Assembly: GCF_029871205.1 (NCBI RefSeq)
Contig: NZ_SSOJ01000096.1
Location: forward strand, 1 to 41,622
Direction: 5' to 3'
From: Pseudomonas sp. BN417
GTDB lineage: Bacteria; Pseudomonadota; Gammaproteobacteria; Pseudomonadales; Pseudomonadaceae
Length of the DNA stretch: 41,622 bases
The translations under genes were made by a program, and so were the position numbers. This document shows positions 25,059-36,673 of this stretch, one piece after another. The notes under the pieces are model-generated. The model was not told the DNA's origin. It did not search any database and saw only the letters and a list, made by a program, of their open reading frames with translations. Numbering within the stretch: position 1 is the stretch's first letter; each line of letters begins with the position of its first letter.

Positions 25059-25085
25059 ATCGGCAACAATGTCGCTTTTGCCGAT
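25059..25085. promoter_or_regulatory. palindrome A upstream of the flavoprotein cluster
   Basis: ATCGGCAA (25059-25066) and TTGCCGAT (25078-25085) are perfect 8-bp inverted arms with an 11-bp centre, extendable outward (CTCAT / ATGAG) with a one-base bulge. A candidate operator. Confidence 0.5.
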
Positions 25086-25090
25086 ATGAG

Positions 25091-25109
25091 TGTTCGCGAG
25101 TCGAGAACA
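25091..25109. promoter_or_regulatory. palindrome B upstream of the flavoprotein cluster
   Basis: TGTTCGCGAGTCGAGAACA is a 19-bp near-perfect palindrome broken by one base pair, five bases from palindrome A and about 410 bp before the outer-membrane gene. A candidate dimeric regulator site. Confidence 0.5.
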
Positions 25110-25261
25110 ATCAGGTATCGCTGCCAGGCTCGGGGCGCACGGCCAGCAGGGACGGGGCTTCTGTGCAATGAGGCGGTGGCAAGGAGGGAATGGGAACGCG
25201 TGCGTGACGGCCGATAATCGCCCGGATTCCCAAATCCAGCACCCGTGGGGCTGCAACCTGG

Positions 25262-25287
25262 TCTTGTGGGGGCGACTTCAGTCAATC
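25262..25287. repeat. degenerate REP-like element
   Basis: CTTGTGGGGGCGACTTCAGT continues the CTGTGGGGGCGAATTCATTC theme of the 13263/13435 copies with several changes. Confidence 0.5.
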
Positions 25288-25375
25288 GATCAGCCAGCTC
25301 GGGAGCCCAATGATTCTCGCGCCCGTCGCGCATTCCAGGGCCAGGCACAGATCGCCCGGCAAGGCCTCCAACATA

Positions 25376-25402
25376 GTTGGGCTTGGTGAGGCTCTGCCCA
25401 AC
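25376..25402. repeat. GTTGGGC/GCCCAAC inverted repeat, second copy
   Basis: Arms 25376-25382 and 25396-25402 with a 13-bp loop, the same arms and spacing as 13341-13367; flanked by CTACC. Confidence 0.7.
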
Positions 25403-25422
25403 CTACCCTTGCGGCACAAAGA

Positions 25423-25454
25423 AAAACGCCGCAGTCATGAGACTGCGGCGTTTT
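25423..25454. terminator. strong bidirectional terminator after cmk
   Basis: AAAACGCCGCAGTC (25423-25436), loop ATGA, GACTGCGGCGTTTT (25441-25454): a perfect 14-bp stem with A/T flanks, 17 bp past the cmk stop. It closes the gyrA-to-cmk block. Confidence 0.95.
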
Positions 25455-25470
25455 CAGTTGCGGCGCTGGA

Positions 25471-26157
25471 TCAGTCGTCCAGGCCGAGGGCAGCGAAGGC
25501 TTCGAGGATCTTGTCCTGCACTTCTTCGATGCTGAGGCTGGTGGAATCCAGGATCAGTGCGTCTTCGGCCGGTTTGAGCGGCGCCACCGAGCGCTGGCTG
25601 TCGCGCTCGTCGCGCTCCTGGATTTCCAGCAGCAGGGAGGCTTGGTCGGCTTCCATGCCCTTGCCCTTGAGCTGCAGGTAGCGACGGCGGGCGCGCTCCT
25701 CGGCGCTGGCAGTGAGGAAGATCTTCAACTGCGCCTGGGGGAAGACAACGGTGCCCATGTCGCGGCCATCGGCCACCAGGCCGGGGGCTTCGAGGAAGGC
25801 GCGCTGGCGTTGCAGCAGGGCCTCACGCACCACCGGCAGCGCGGCAACCTGCGAGGCGCCGGCGCCCACCTGTTCGGAGCGAATCACGTCGGTGACGTCC
25901 TCGCCTTCCAGGATGATGCGCTGGCCACCACCGGCCTTGGCGTTGAACTGCACGTCCAGGTGCGCCGCCAGGACCTTGAGGGATTCCTCGTTGGTCAGGT
26001 CGACGCCGTGGTTGCGCGCGGCGAAGGCCAGCAGGCGGTACAGCGCGCCGGAGTCCAGCAGGCGCCAGCCCAGGCGCTTGGCCAGCAGGCCGGCGACTGT
26101 GCCCTTGCCGGAGCCGCTGGGTCCGTCGATGGCGATCACGGGCACGATGACGCTCAT
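25471..26157 (-). CDS. cmk: cytidylate kinase
   Basis: Phosphorylates CMP and dCMP with ATP. The 228-residue protein has the P-loop [11 protein letters not shown], the substrate-binding LLDSGALYR and [13 protein letters not shown], and the lid region [17 protein letters not shown] 26157 overlaps the tyrA/aroA stop by 4 nt (ATGA), so the two are translationally coupled. In P. aeruginosa, as I recall, rpsA follows cmk; here a terminator and unrelated genes follow. Confidence 0.97.
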   Translation of the reverse strand: MSVIVPVIAIDGPSGSGKGTVAGLLAKRLGWRLLDSGALYRLLAFAARNHGVDLTNEESLKVLAAHLDVQFNAKAGGGQRIILEGEDVTDVIRSEQVGAGASQVAALPVVREALLQRQRAFLEAPGLVADGRDMGTVVFPQAQLKIFLTASAEERARRRYLQLKGKGMEADQASLLLEIQERDERDSQRSVAPLKPAEDALILDSTSLSIEEVQDKILEAFAALGLDD

Positions 26158-28397
26158 GCCTTGCCCTCTTCCGCAACGCGGATGCCGACCTGGGCCGCGA
26201 GGCCGAGGAAGTTCGGGAAGGAGGTGGCGACGTTGGCACAGTCATGGATGCGGATCGGCGCGCTGGCGCGCAGGGACGCAACGCTGAAGGACATGGCGAT
26301 GCGGTGGTCGCCATGGCTCCAGACTTCGCCGCCGCCCATGGGGCCGCCTTCGATGACGATGCCGTCCGGAGTCGGTTCGGCCTTCACGCCCAGGGCCTGC
26401 AGGCCGTCGGCCATGACCTGGATGCGGTCGGACTCTTTCACCCGCAGTTCCTCGGCGCCCCGCAGCACGGTGCGGCCTTCGGCACAGGCGGCAGCAACGA
26501 AGAGCACGGGGAATTCGTCGATGGCCAGCGGCACCAGGTCCTCGGGGATGTCGATACCCTTCAGCTTGGCCGAACGCACACGGATGTCCGCCACCGGTTC
26601 GCCGCCCACTTCACGGACGTTCTCCAGGGTGATGTCGCCGCCCATCAGGCGCAGGATGTCGATCACGCCGGTACGGGTCGGGTTGATGCCGACGTGCTCC
26701 AGCAGCAGCTCGGAGCCTTGGGCGATGCTGCCGGCCACCAGGAAGAAGGCGGCCGAGGAGATATCCGCCGGCACTTCGATACGGCAGGCGCTGAGCTTGT
26801 GGCCGCTCTCGACAGTGGCGGTGTTGCCGTCCACCTTCACCGGGTAGCCGAAGCCTTGCAGCATGCGCTCGGTGTGGTCGCGAGTCGGTGCCGGCTCGCT
26901 CACCGAGGTTTCGCCGGCGGCGTAGAGGCCGGCGAGCAGCAGGCAGGATTTCACCTGGGCGCTGGCCATCGGCATTTCGTAGCTCATGCCGCTGAGGCGC
27001 TGGCCACCGCGGATGGTGAGCGGCGGACGGCCTTCGGGGCCGGTCTCGATGACCGCGCCCATTTCGCGCAGCGGCTTGGCCACGCGGTTCATCGGACGCT
27101 TGGACAGCGAAGCGTCTCCGGTCAGGGTGGTGTCGAAGGGCTGGGCCGCCAACAGGCCGCTGAGCAGGCGCATGGAGGTGCCGGAGTTGCCCAGGTAGAG
27201 CGGGCCGGGCGGCGGCTTCAGGCCGTGCAGGCCGACGCCGTGGATGGTCACGCGGCCGTGGTGCGGCCCCTCGATGACCACGCCCATGTCGCGGAAGGAC
27301 TGCAGGGTCGCGAGGGCATCCTCGCCTTCGAGGAAGCCTTCGACCTCAGTGGTGCCTTCGGCCAGGGAGCCGAGCATGATCGAACGGTGGGAAATGGACT
27401 TGTCGCCCGGCACGCGGATGCGCCCGGCAAGTTGGCCACCCGGCTGCGCCAGGTAAATCAGGTCGTTGTTGTGCATGGCGTCCACATAGGCCCTACGGGC
27501 CAGGATTTTGCTGAAATGCTCGCGGGCGAAGCGGGCGCGGGTGAACACGCCCAGCAATTCATGCCCATCCCCTGCGTCGACCGCGCCGCGCAGGGCGTCG
27601 AGGTCGGCGCGAAAAGCGTCCAGGATGCGCAGCACAGCCTCGCGGTTGGCGAGGAAGATGTCATGCCACATCACCGGATCGCTGCCGGCGATCCGCGTGA
27701 AATCGCGGAAGCCGCCAGCGGCGTAACGGAAAATCTCCAGGTTCTCGCTGCGCTTGGCCAACGAGTCGACCAGGCCGAATGCCAGCAGGTGCGGCAGGTG
27801 GCTGGTCGCCGCGAGCACCTCGTCATGGTGCTCGACTTCCATGTGTTCTACATCTGCACCCAGGGCACGCCAGAGCTGGTCGACGCGCTGCAGGGCGTTT
27901 CTGTCGGTGTTCTCCAGCGGCGTGAGTATCACCTTGTGCCGGCGGAACAGGCCGGCGTTGGCCGCCTCCACTCCGCTCTTCTCCGAACCGGCGATGGGAT
28001 GCCCGGGCACGAAGAGCGCCGGCATGCCATCGAAGACCCGGCTCGCGGCGCGCACCACATTGCCCTTGGCGCTGCCGACGTCGGTCAGTATCGCGCTCCC
28101 CAGGTCCAGGCGGGCCAACTTGCCGAGGAGTTTTTCCATGGCCAGGATAGGCACCGCCAGCTGGATCACATCGGCACCGCAACAGGCAGCGGCGAGGTCG
28201 GCTTCGCAACGGTCGACGACGCCGGTTTCCACGGCGATGCGGCAGGACTCCTGGTCCTTGTCGACACCCACCACTTCGGCGAACAGCCCCTTCTCGCGCA
28301 GCCCCTTGGCAAAGGAGCCGCCGATCAGGCCCAGGCCGATCACCACCAGGCGCCCGAAGATAGGCGCGCCCTGTTGCACGGACATGACATCAGCCAC
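26154..28397 (-). CDS. tyrA-aroA: bifunctional prephenate/arogenate dehydrogenase - EPSP synthase fusion
   Basis: A 747-residue fusion. Residues ~1-300 are TyrA ([39 protein letters not shown]), oxidising prephenate/arogenate toward tyrosine. Residues ~310-747 are AroA ([48 protein letters not shown]), making 5-enolpyruvylshikimate-3-phosphate. The fusion is known in Pseudomonas. Placing a shikimate step and a tyrosine step in one polypeptide fits its aromatic operon. GTG 28397 overlaps the hisC stop by 8 nt and has AAGGTG upstream; ATG 28385 is an alternative with a poorer site. Confidence 0.95.
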   Translation of the reverse strand: MADVMSVQQGAPIFGRLVVIGLGLIGGSFAKGLREKGLFAEVVGVDKDQESCRIAVETGVVDRCEADLAAACCGADVIQLAVPILAMEKLLGKLARLDLGSAILTDVGSAKGNVVRAASRVFDGMPALFVPGHPIAGSEKSGVEAANAGLFRRHKVILTPLENTDRNALQRVDQLWRALGADVEHMEVEHHDEVLAATSHLPHLLAFGLVDSLAKRSENLEIFRYAAGGFRDFTRIAGSDPVMWHDIFLANREAVLRILDAFRADLDALRGAVDAGDGHELLGVFTRARFAREHFSKILARRAYVDAMHNNDLIYLAQPGGQLAGRIRVPGDKSISHRSIMLGSLAEGTTEVEGFLEGEDALATLQSFRDMGVVIEGPHHGRVTIHGVGLHGLKPPPGPLYLGNSGTSMRLLSGLLAAQPFDTTLTGDASLSKRPMNRVAKPLREMGAVIETGPEGRPPLTIRGGQRLSGMSYEMPMASAQVKSCLLLAGLYAAGETSVSEPAPTRDHTERMLQGFGYPVKVDGNTATVESGHKLSACRIEVPADISSAAFFLVAGSIAQGSELLLEHVGINPTRTGVIDILRLMGGDITLENVREVGGEPVADIRVRSAKLKGIDIPEDLVPLAIDEFPVLFVAAACAEGRTVLRGAEELRVKESDRIQVMADGLQALGVKAEPTPDGIVIEGGPMGGGEVWSHGDHRIAMSFSVASLRASAPIRIHDCANVATSFPNFLGLAAQVGIRVAEEGKA

Positions 28398-29502
28398 GGC
28401 CGAGCACCTTGGCCAGGGCCTCCAGGCAGCGGGCGTTCTCTTCTGGCAGGCCGATGGAGATGCGCAGGAAAGTAGGCATGCCGTAGCCGGCCACGGGGCG
28501 CAGGATCACGCCTTCTTGCAGCATGGCCAGGTTGATCGGCGCGGCATCGCGGCCGAAGTCGACGGCGATGAAGTTGCCCTTGGAGGGAATCCAGCCGAGG
28601 TCCAGGGCGCGGCAGCCCTCTTCCAGCTGGGCCATGCCGGCATCGTTGACGCGACGGCTCTCGGCCAGGTAGTCGGCATCCTCCAGCACCGCACAGGCGG
28701 CCGCCAGGGCCAGGCTGTTGACGTTGAAAGGCTGGCGCACGCGGTTCAGTACATCCGCCACCTGGGCGCTGGACAGGCCGTAGCCGACCCGCAGCGCGGC
28801 CAGGCCATAGGCCTTGGAGAAGGTGCGTGAAACCAGCAGGTTCGGGTAACGGGCCAGGTAGTCGAGGCCGTCTGGCAGTTCATCGCCCTCGGCGTATTCG
28901 ATGTAGGCCTCGTCCAGCACCACCAGGACGCTTTCCGGGACCTTGGCGAGGAAATCTTCCAGCGCCGCCGGGCCGAACCAGGTACCGGTGGGGTTGTTCG
29001 GGTTGGCGATGAAGACCACACGGGTCTCGGCATCGATGGCCGTCAGCATGGCCGGCAGGTCATGACCGTAGTCCTTGGCCGGGACCACCTTGCCGGTAGC
29101 GCCCACGGCCTGGGTGGCGATGGGGTAGACGGCGAAGGCGTGCTGGCTGAACACGGCGTTCAGGCCCGGTGCCAGGTAGGCGCGGGCGACCAGGTCGAGG
29201 ATGTCGTTGGAGCCGTTGCCCAGGGTGACCTGGGCCGGGGTCACGCCACAGCGCTCGGCCAGGCGGCGCTTGAGTTCGAAGCCGTTGCCGTCCGGGTAGC
29301 GGGTCAGCTCGGCCAGTTCGTTGCGGATGGCCTCCAGGGCCTTGGGGCTCGGACCCAGCGGGTTCTCGTTGCTGGCCAGTTTGACGATGCCGGCCGGGTC
29401 GAGGTCCAGCTCGCGGGCCAGTTCATCCACCGGCTTGCCGGGAACATAGGGCGAAAGTTTCTGCACGCCCGGCTGGGCAAGGGCGAGGAAGTCACAGCTC
29501 AT
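28390..29502 (-). CDS. hisC: histidinol-phosphate/aromatic aminotransferase
   Basis: A 370-residue class I/II PLP aminotransferase of the HisC group. KLASNENPLGPSPKA at the N-terminus, NPNNPTGTW, DEAYIEY and the PLP lysine in SRTFSKAYGLAALRVGY are all present. In the pheA-hisC-tyrA context it is the paralogue usually called hisC2, expected to act on aromatic 2-oxo acids (phenylpyruvate or prephenate) as well as histidinol phosphate. ATG 29502 is preferred over TTG 29508. Its promoter or ribosome-loading region is the 72 bp after cysC. Confidence 0.95.
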   Translation of the reverse strand: MSCDFLALAQPGVQKLSPYVPGKPVDELARELDLDPAGIVKLASNENPLGPSPKALEAIRNELAELTRYPDGNGFELKRRLAERCGVTPAQVTLGNGSNDILDLVARAYLAPGLNAVFSQHAFAVYPIATQAVGATGKVVPAKDYGHDLPAMLTAIDAETRVVFIANPNNPTGTWFGPAALEDFLAKVPESVLVVLDEAYIEYAEGDELPDGLDYLARYPNLLVSRTFSKAYGLAALRVGYGLSSAQVADVLNRVRQPFNVNSLALAAACAVLEDADYLAESRRVNDAGMAQLEEGCRALDLGWIPSKGNFIAVDFGRDAAPINLAMLQEGVILRPVAGYGMPTFLRISIGLPEENARCLEALAKVLGRG

Positions 29503-29574
29503 AAGCAATGCTCTTGGTTCCTGTGGTCGCGATGATCGTTGTCGATTCGCTGCGGTTCAGGTCATGGCCGTTCA

Positions 29575-30186
29575 TCAGGCGCCCGGCCCTTGCAGAAATC
29601 GATGGTGTCGAAGGTAGTCATGTATCTGCTGGACCGCCGTCTCCACGCTCAGGTCGGTGGTATCGAAGGTCAGCTCGGCCGCCAGTGGCTTCTCGAACGG
29701 TGAGTCCAGGCCGGTGAAATCCTTCAGCAGACCCGCGCGCGCCTTGCGATAGAGCCCTTTCGGGTCACGCTGCTCGCAGACAGCCAGAGGGGTATCGACG
29801 AAGACCTCGACGAAGCGTCCCGGAAGCAGTTGGCGGATCGCGTCGCGGTCGCTGCGAAAGGGCGAGATGAAGGCAGCGATGACGATCAATCCTGCGTCGA
29901 CCATCAGCGCCGCGACTTCGCCGACCCGGCGGATGTTTTCCTTGCGGTCCTGCGCGGTGAAGCCCAGGTCGCCGTTCAGGCCATGGCGCAGGTTGTCGCC
30001 ATCGAGCAGGTAGGTGTGCCGGCCCTCGCTGTGCAACCGACGCTCCAGGGCGTCGGCCAGGGTCGACTTGCCCGCGCCGCTGAAGCCGGTGAGCCAGACG
30101 AGGCAAGGTTCCTGCTGCTTGAGACTGGCGCGTTGGCCACGGTCCACCAGCAAGGAGCGCCACTCGACCTGACGGCTGCCGTCCAC
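29575..30186 (-). CDS. cysC: adenylylsulfate (APS) kinase
   Basis: Phosphorylates APS to PAPS, the activated sulfate used for assimilation and sulfation. The 203-residue protein has P-loop GFSGAGKST, LLDGDNLRHGLN, DRKENIRRVGEVA and the ISPFRSDR region with the phospho-serine position, then FVEVFVDTPLAVCEQRDPKG. GTG 30186 overlaps the pheA stop by one base (TAGTG), so it is coupled to pheA. A free-standing cysC in an aromatic operon is unexpected and probably a later insertion; I see no sulfotransferase or cysDN nearby. Confidence 0.92.
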   Translation of the reverse strand: MDGSRQVEWRSLLVDRGQRASLKQQEPCLVWLTGFSGAGKSTLADALERRLHSEGRHTYLLDGDNLRHGLNGDLGFTAQDRKENIRRVGEVAALMVDAGLIVIAAFISPFRSDRDAIRQLLPGRFVEVFVDTPLAVCEQRDPKGLYRKARAGLLKDFTGLDSPFEKPLAAELTFDTTDLSVETAVQQIHDYLRHHRFLQGPGA

Positions 30187-31280
30187 TAGAGCACCGCTTT
30201 CGGGTAGGAACCCAGCACCTTCAGGGCAACGGCTTCCTGGTTGATCTTCTCCAGCACGTCCTTGATCAGCGGATCACGATGGTGGCCGACGAAGTCGATG
30301 AAGAACACATAGGTCCACTTGCCACTGCGGGACGGGCGGGTCTCGATGCGGGTCAGGTCGATGCCGTTGTTGTGGAAGGGCACCAGCAGCTCGTGCAGGG
30401 CACCCGGCTTGTTGCGCATGGATACGATGATCGAGGTCTTGTCGTCGCCGGTCGGAGGGACTTCCTGGTTGCCGATGATGAGGAAGCGCGTGGAGTTGTC
30501 CGGGCGGTCCTCGATCTTCTCGCAGAGCTTGGTCAGGCCGTAGAGGCTCGCCGCCATGTCGCCGGCGATGGCCGCCGAGTTCCACTCGCTCTTCACCCTT
30601 TTCGCCGCGTCGGCGTTGCTGGAAACCGCCACGCGCTCTACGTTCGGGTAATGGGCGTCCAGCCACTTGCGGCACTGGGCCAGGGACTGGGCGTGGGAGT
30701 AGATGCGGGTGATGTTGTCGGTCTTGGTGGTATCGCCCACCAGCAGGTGGTGGTGGATGCGCAACTCCACCTCGCCACAGATGACCATGTCATGCTCGAG
30801 GAAGCTGTCCAGGGTGTGGTTCACCGCCCCCTCGGTGGAGTTCTCCACGGGCACCACGCCGAAGTTCACCGCACCGGCGGCAACTTCGCGGAAGACTTCG
30901 TCGATGGCCGCCATCGGCGCGCTGATCACCGCATGGCCGAAATGCTTGAGCGCCGCGGCCTGGGTGAAGGTGCCCTCGGGGCCGAGGTAGGCGACCTTGA
31001 GCGGCTGTTCCAGGGCAAGGCAGGAGGACATGATCTCGCGGAAAAGCCGCGCCATCTCTTCGTTGTCCAGCGGGCCCTTGTTGCGGTCCATGATGTGCTT
31101 GAGCACCCAGGCTTCGCGCTCGGGGCGGTAGAAGACCGGCGTCTCGCCCGCGGGCAGGGACTGCATCTTCACCCGCGCCACGTCCTGGGCGCAGCGAGCG
31201 CGCTCGCTGATCAGCTCGAGGATCTTCTCGTCGAGGTTGTCGATGCGAACCCGCAGCGCCTTGAGTTCTTGCTCGGACAT
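30186..31280 (-). CDS. pheA: bifunctional chorismate mutase/prephenate dehydratase (P-protein)
   Basis: A 364-residue enzyme with three parts: AroQ chorismate mutase (residues ~1-90, LRVRIDNLDEKILELISERA), prephenate dehydratase (~95-275, VAYLGPEGTFTQAAALKHFG, VPVENSTEGAVNHTLD) and an ACT domain (~285-360, NKPGALHELLVPF, ETRPSRSGKW) for phenylalanine feedback. It makes phenylpyruvate from chorismate. The frame is open upstream within serC, but ATG 31280 has GGAGCACGG and shares its A with the serC stop (TGATG). Confidence 0.97.
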   Translation of the reverse strand: MSEQELKALRVRIDNLDEKILELISERARCAQDVARVKMQSLPAGETPVFYRPEREAWVLKHIMDRNKGPLDNEEMARLFREIMSSCLALEQPLKVAYLGPEGTFTQAAALKHFGHAVISAPMAAIDEVFREVAAGAVNFGVVPVENSTEGAVNHTLDSFLEHDMVICGEVELRIHHHLLVGDTTKTDNITRIYSHAQSLAQCRKWLDAHYPNVERVAVSSNADAAKRVKSEWNSAAIAGDMAASLYGLTKLCEKIEDRPDNSTRFLIIGNQEVPPTGDDKTSIIVSMRNKPGALHELLVPFHNNGIDLTRIETRPSRSGKWTYVFFIDFVGHHRDPLIKDVLEKINQEAVALKVLGSYPKAVL

Positions 31281-32365
31281 CAGCCGTGCTCCTTCTCGAA
31301 CTCCGCCATATAGGCCACCAGGGCTTCCACCGCGTCGAGACCGACCGCGTTGTAGATGGAGGCGCGCATGCCGCCCACCGAGCGGTGGCCCTTGAGATTC
31401 AGCAGACCACGGGCGTCGGCGCCGGCCAGGAAGGGTTTGTCCAGGCGCTCGTCGGCCAGGCGGAACGGCACGTTCATCCAGGAACGGGCGTTTGTGGCGA
31501 TGGGGTTGGTGTAGAACTCGCTCTTGTCGATGACGCCGTAGAGCAGGTCCTTCTTCGCCTTGTTGCGTTGCTCCATGGCCTCGACGCCGCCCTGCTCCTT
31601 GAGCCACTCGAAGACCAGGCCCGAGAGGTACCAGGAAAAGGTGGCCGGGGTGTTGTACATGGAGCCGTTATCGGCGGCGACCTTGTAGTTGAGCATGGTC
31701 GGGCAGCTGGCGCGGGCGCGGCCGAGCAGGTCCTCGCGGACGATGACCACGACCAGGCCGCTGGGGCCGATGTTCTTCTGCGCGCCGGCGTAGATCAGGC
31801 CGAAGCGGGAAATGTCCAGCGGGCGGGAGAGGATGTCCGAGGACGTGTCCACCACCAGGGGCACGTCGCCCACTTCCGGGATCCAGTCGAACTGCAGGCC
31901 GCCGATGGTTTCGTTGGAGGCGTAGTGCAGGTAGGCCGCGTCCTTGGACAACTGCCACTCGTTCTGCCCGGGGATGGCGAAGTAGTCGTAGCCCTTGGCG
32001 CTGGCGGCGACGTTCACGCGGCCGAAGCGGCTGGCCTCGTCAATGCTCTTCTTCGACCAGATGCCGGTGTCGATGTAGTCGGCCACGCCGTTCTCGGGCA
32101 GCAGGTTGAGCGGGATCTCGGCAAATTGCTGGCTGGCGCCGCCCTGGAGGAACAGCACCTTGTAGTTCGAGGGGATGGACAGCAGGTCGCGCAGATCCTG
32201 CTCGGCCTTCTCGGCAATGGCGACGTATTCATCGCTGCGGTGGCTCATCTCCATGACGGACAGGCCTTTGCCCTGCCAATCGAGGAGTTCCGCCTGGGCG
32301 CGTTGCAGAACAGCTTCCGGAAGCGCGGCCGGGCCGGCGCAGAAGTTAAAGGCTCGCTTGCTCAC
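31280..32365 (-). CDS. serC: phosphoserine aminotransferase
   Basis: PLP enzyme converting 3-phosphohydroxypyruvate to phosphoserine and the pyridoxine-pathway analogue. With start GTG 32365 the protein is 361 residues, beginning MSKRAFNFCAGPAALPEAVL, the family N-terminus and length. The PLP lysine lies in YAGAQKNIGPSGLVVV. The frame extends ten codons further to 32395, but those residues are not family-like. It overlaps pheA by one base and follows gyrA after a 98-bp gap. Confidence 0.96.
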   Translation of the reverse strand: MSKRAFNFCAGPAALPEAVLQRAQAELLDWQGKGLSVMEMSHRSDEYVAIAEKAEQDLRDLLSIPSNYKVLFLQGGASQQFAEIPLNLLPENGVADYIDTGIWSKKSIDEASRFGRVNVAASAKGYDYFAIPGQNEWQLSKDAAYLHYASNETIGGLQFDWIPEVGDVPLVVDTSSDILSRPLDISRFGLIYAGAQKNIGPSGLVVVIVREDLLGRARASCPTMLNYKVAADNGSMYNTPATFSWYLSGLVFEWLKEQGGVEAMEQRNKAKKDLLYGVIDKSEFYTNPIATNARSWMNVPFRLADERLDKPFLAGADARGLLNLKGHRSVGGMRASIYNAVGLDAVEALVAYMAEFEKEHG

Positions 32366-32385
32366 ATCCACTCTCACTGGGTAGC

Positions 32386-32447
32386 GCGGGGGCACCAGTA
32401 CCCCCGCCGATTGTCATCTACCGAATGGACAGGCCGGCGACGGCCTG
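32386..32447 (-). terminator. two hairpins between gyrA and serC
   Basis: GCGGGGG/CCCCCGC (32386-32392 and 32401-32407) and CAGGCCG-GCGA-CGGCCTG (32430-32447) lie in the 98-bp gap. Neither has a U-run, so they probably shape the gyrA 3' end or partly attenuate serC rather than stop transcription. Confidence 0.4.
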
Positions 32448-32463
32448 CCCGTTTCTGCTGCTC

Positions 32464-35241
<2,778 letters not shown>

Positions 35242-35484
35242 GAGAAGCCTGGTTCCTTTTTCTGATGAAACTCCGCCCCGCTCGTCCTGAGCGGCGCGAA
35301 GCTCGTCACTGCGGCCAGATGCGGCAGCGACTCACGACAAATCAACGAGTTAAGCCAAGGATCTGTGCAATTCGGCCGCCTCATCGGAGGGGCCGCGATA
35401 ACTGCCGGAGCTTACCACAGTCACCGCCTTGCACCTACCCCGCCGGGCGGCCTGCCGGCAGGGTAAAAATGCCGCAGCGAAGCC
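35242..35484. other. 243-bp gap upstream of gyrA
   Basis: Holds the gyrA promoter region and the mtnA 3' end. The palindrome CCTGCCGGCAGG (35451-35462) lies just beyond the mtnA stop and could form a 3' hairpin. I could not pick a convincing gyrA -35/-10 pair. Confidence 0.4.
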
Positions 35485-36561
35485 TCAGTGCAGGCGCTTG
35501 CGGCACATCAGCTGAGCCATCTTGGCGGCGTCGGGGCGTTCTACCACGCCCTTCTCGGTCACGATGGCATCGATCAGGTCGGCCGGAGTCACATCGAATA
35601 CCGGGTTCACCGCATGAACCTCGGCGGCGACACGGCGACCACCCAGATCCAGCAACTCGGAGCCGTCGCGCTCCTCGATCGGGATGTCGTCGCCACTTTC
35701 CAGGGACATGTCGATAGTGGAACTGGGCGCCACCACCATGAAGCGCACCCCGTGGTGCATGGCGTTGACCGCCAACTGGTAGGTGCCGATCTTGTTCGCC
35801 ACGTCGCCATTGGCGGTGATGCGGTCGGCGCCGACTATCACCCAGGTGATACCCGCGGTCTTCATCAGGTGGGCGGCGGCGGCATCGGCATTCAGGCTCA
35901 CCGGCACCCCTTCGTTGGCCAGCTCCCAGGCGGTCAGGCGGGCACCCTGCAGCCAGGGGCGGGTTTCGTCGGCGTAGACCCGCTCCACCAGCCCGTCGAG
36001 GTGGGCGGCGCGGATCACCCCGAGGGCGGTACCGAAACCGCCGGTAGCCAGGGCGCCGGTGTTGCAGTGGGTCAACAGGGCCTGCGGACTACCCTGGTGC
36101 TTGCGAATCAGCTCCATGCCCAACTGGGCCATGGTCAGGTTGGCCTCGCGGTCGCTCAGGTGGATGGAGATGGCCTCGGCCTCCAGGGCCTGCAACGGGG
36201 TTTCACCATCGCGCAGGCGCTGCAGGCGCTCGCGCATGCGGTTCAGCGCCCAGAACAGGTTGACTGCGGTCGGCCGGGAATCGGCCAGCGCCTTGAAATC
36301 GAGCTCCAGCGCTTCGCGCCAGTCGCCACCGGCGGCGATACGGGCCCGGGCGCCCAGCACCACGCCATAGGCTGCACTGATGCCGATCGCCGGCGCGCCA
36401 CGCACCACCATCTGGCGGATGGCCTGGGCCACGCCTTCGGCGGAGTCGTAGGCCAACCAGACTTCCTCGGCCGGCAGCAGGCGCTGGTCGAGCAGGTGGA
36501 GTACGCCGTCACGCCAGTCGATGGCCTTGACCTTCTCGGCTGCTAACAGTTGTTCACGCAT
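35485..36561 (-). CDS. mtnA: methylthioribose-1-phosphate isomerase
   Basis: Converts 5-methylthioribose-1-phosphate to the ribulose form in methionine salvage. The 358-residue protein starts [20 protein letters not shown]. Family blocks are [35 protein letters not shown] (catalytic cysteine), [20 protein letters not shown] and [19 protein letters not shown] (catalytic aspartate). ATG 36561 is chosen; the frame is open upstream but not family-like. It diverges from the MTA deaminase gene, which supplies its pathway. Confidence 0.96.
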   Translation of the reverse strand: MREQLLAAEKVKAIDWRDGVLHLLDQRLLPAEEVWLAYDSAEGVAQAIRQMVVRGAPAIGISAAYGVVLGARARIAAGGDWREALELDFKALADSRPTAVNLFWALNRMRERLQRLRDGETPLQALEAEAISIHLSDREANLTMAQLGMELIRKHQGSPQALLTHCNTGALATGGFGTALGVIRAAHLDGLVERVYADETRPWLQGARLTAWELANEGVPVSLNADAAAAHLMKTAGITWVIVGADRITANGDVANKIGTYQLAVNAMHHGVRFMVVAPSSTIDMSLESGDDIPIEERDGSELLDLGGRRVAAEVHAVNPVFDVTPADLIDAIVTEKGVVERPDAAKMAQLMCRKRLH

Positions 36562-36600
36562 CGACCACCTCGCCACCCGTAACTCGCGGAAAAACCGCAG

Positions 36601-36638
36601 ATTATAGCGAGCCGGAGGCCATCTGGCTCGGGTATACT
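36601..36638. promoter_or_regulatory. divergent promoter pair mtnA / MTA deaminase
   Basis: A perfect minus-strand TATAAT (36606-36601) faces mtnA and TATACT (36633-36638) faces the deaminase. Between them CGAGCC (36608-36613) and GGCTCG (36625-36630) form an inverted repeat with an 11-bp centre, placed to control both promoters at once. Neither -35 is strong. Confidence 0.5.
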
Positions 36639-36673
36639 GCCGACACTTCGTTTTGCGCCCAGGATGCGCCTCC

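Larger units (their letters stand above)
24679..25470. other. 792-bp gene-poor region upstream of the flavoprotein cluster
   Basis: I find no convincing gene here. Short open frames on both strands lack recognisable domains. The region holds two adjacent palindromes (25059-25085 and 25091-25109), REP-like remnants near 25262 and 25376, and the cmk terminator at 25423-25454. An 83-codon minus-strand frame starting at ATG 24920 behind AACAAGG and ending inside the outer-membrane gene start is the only candidate small gene, and it looks non-coding by composition. Confidence 0.6.

Noticed and set aside
24818-25348. A 176-codon minus-strand frame upstream of the outer-membrane gene, possible regulator
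   Set aside because: No helix-turn-helix or other domain, arginine/proline-rich composition, and it covers both palindromes and a repeat remnant.
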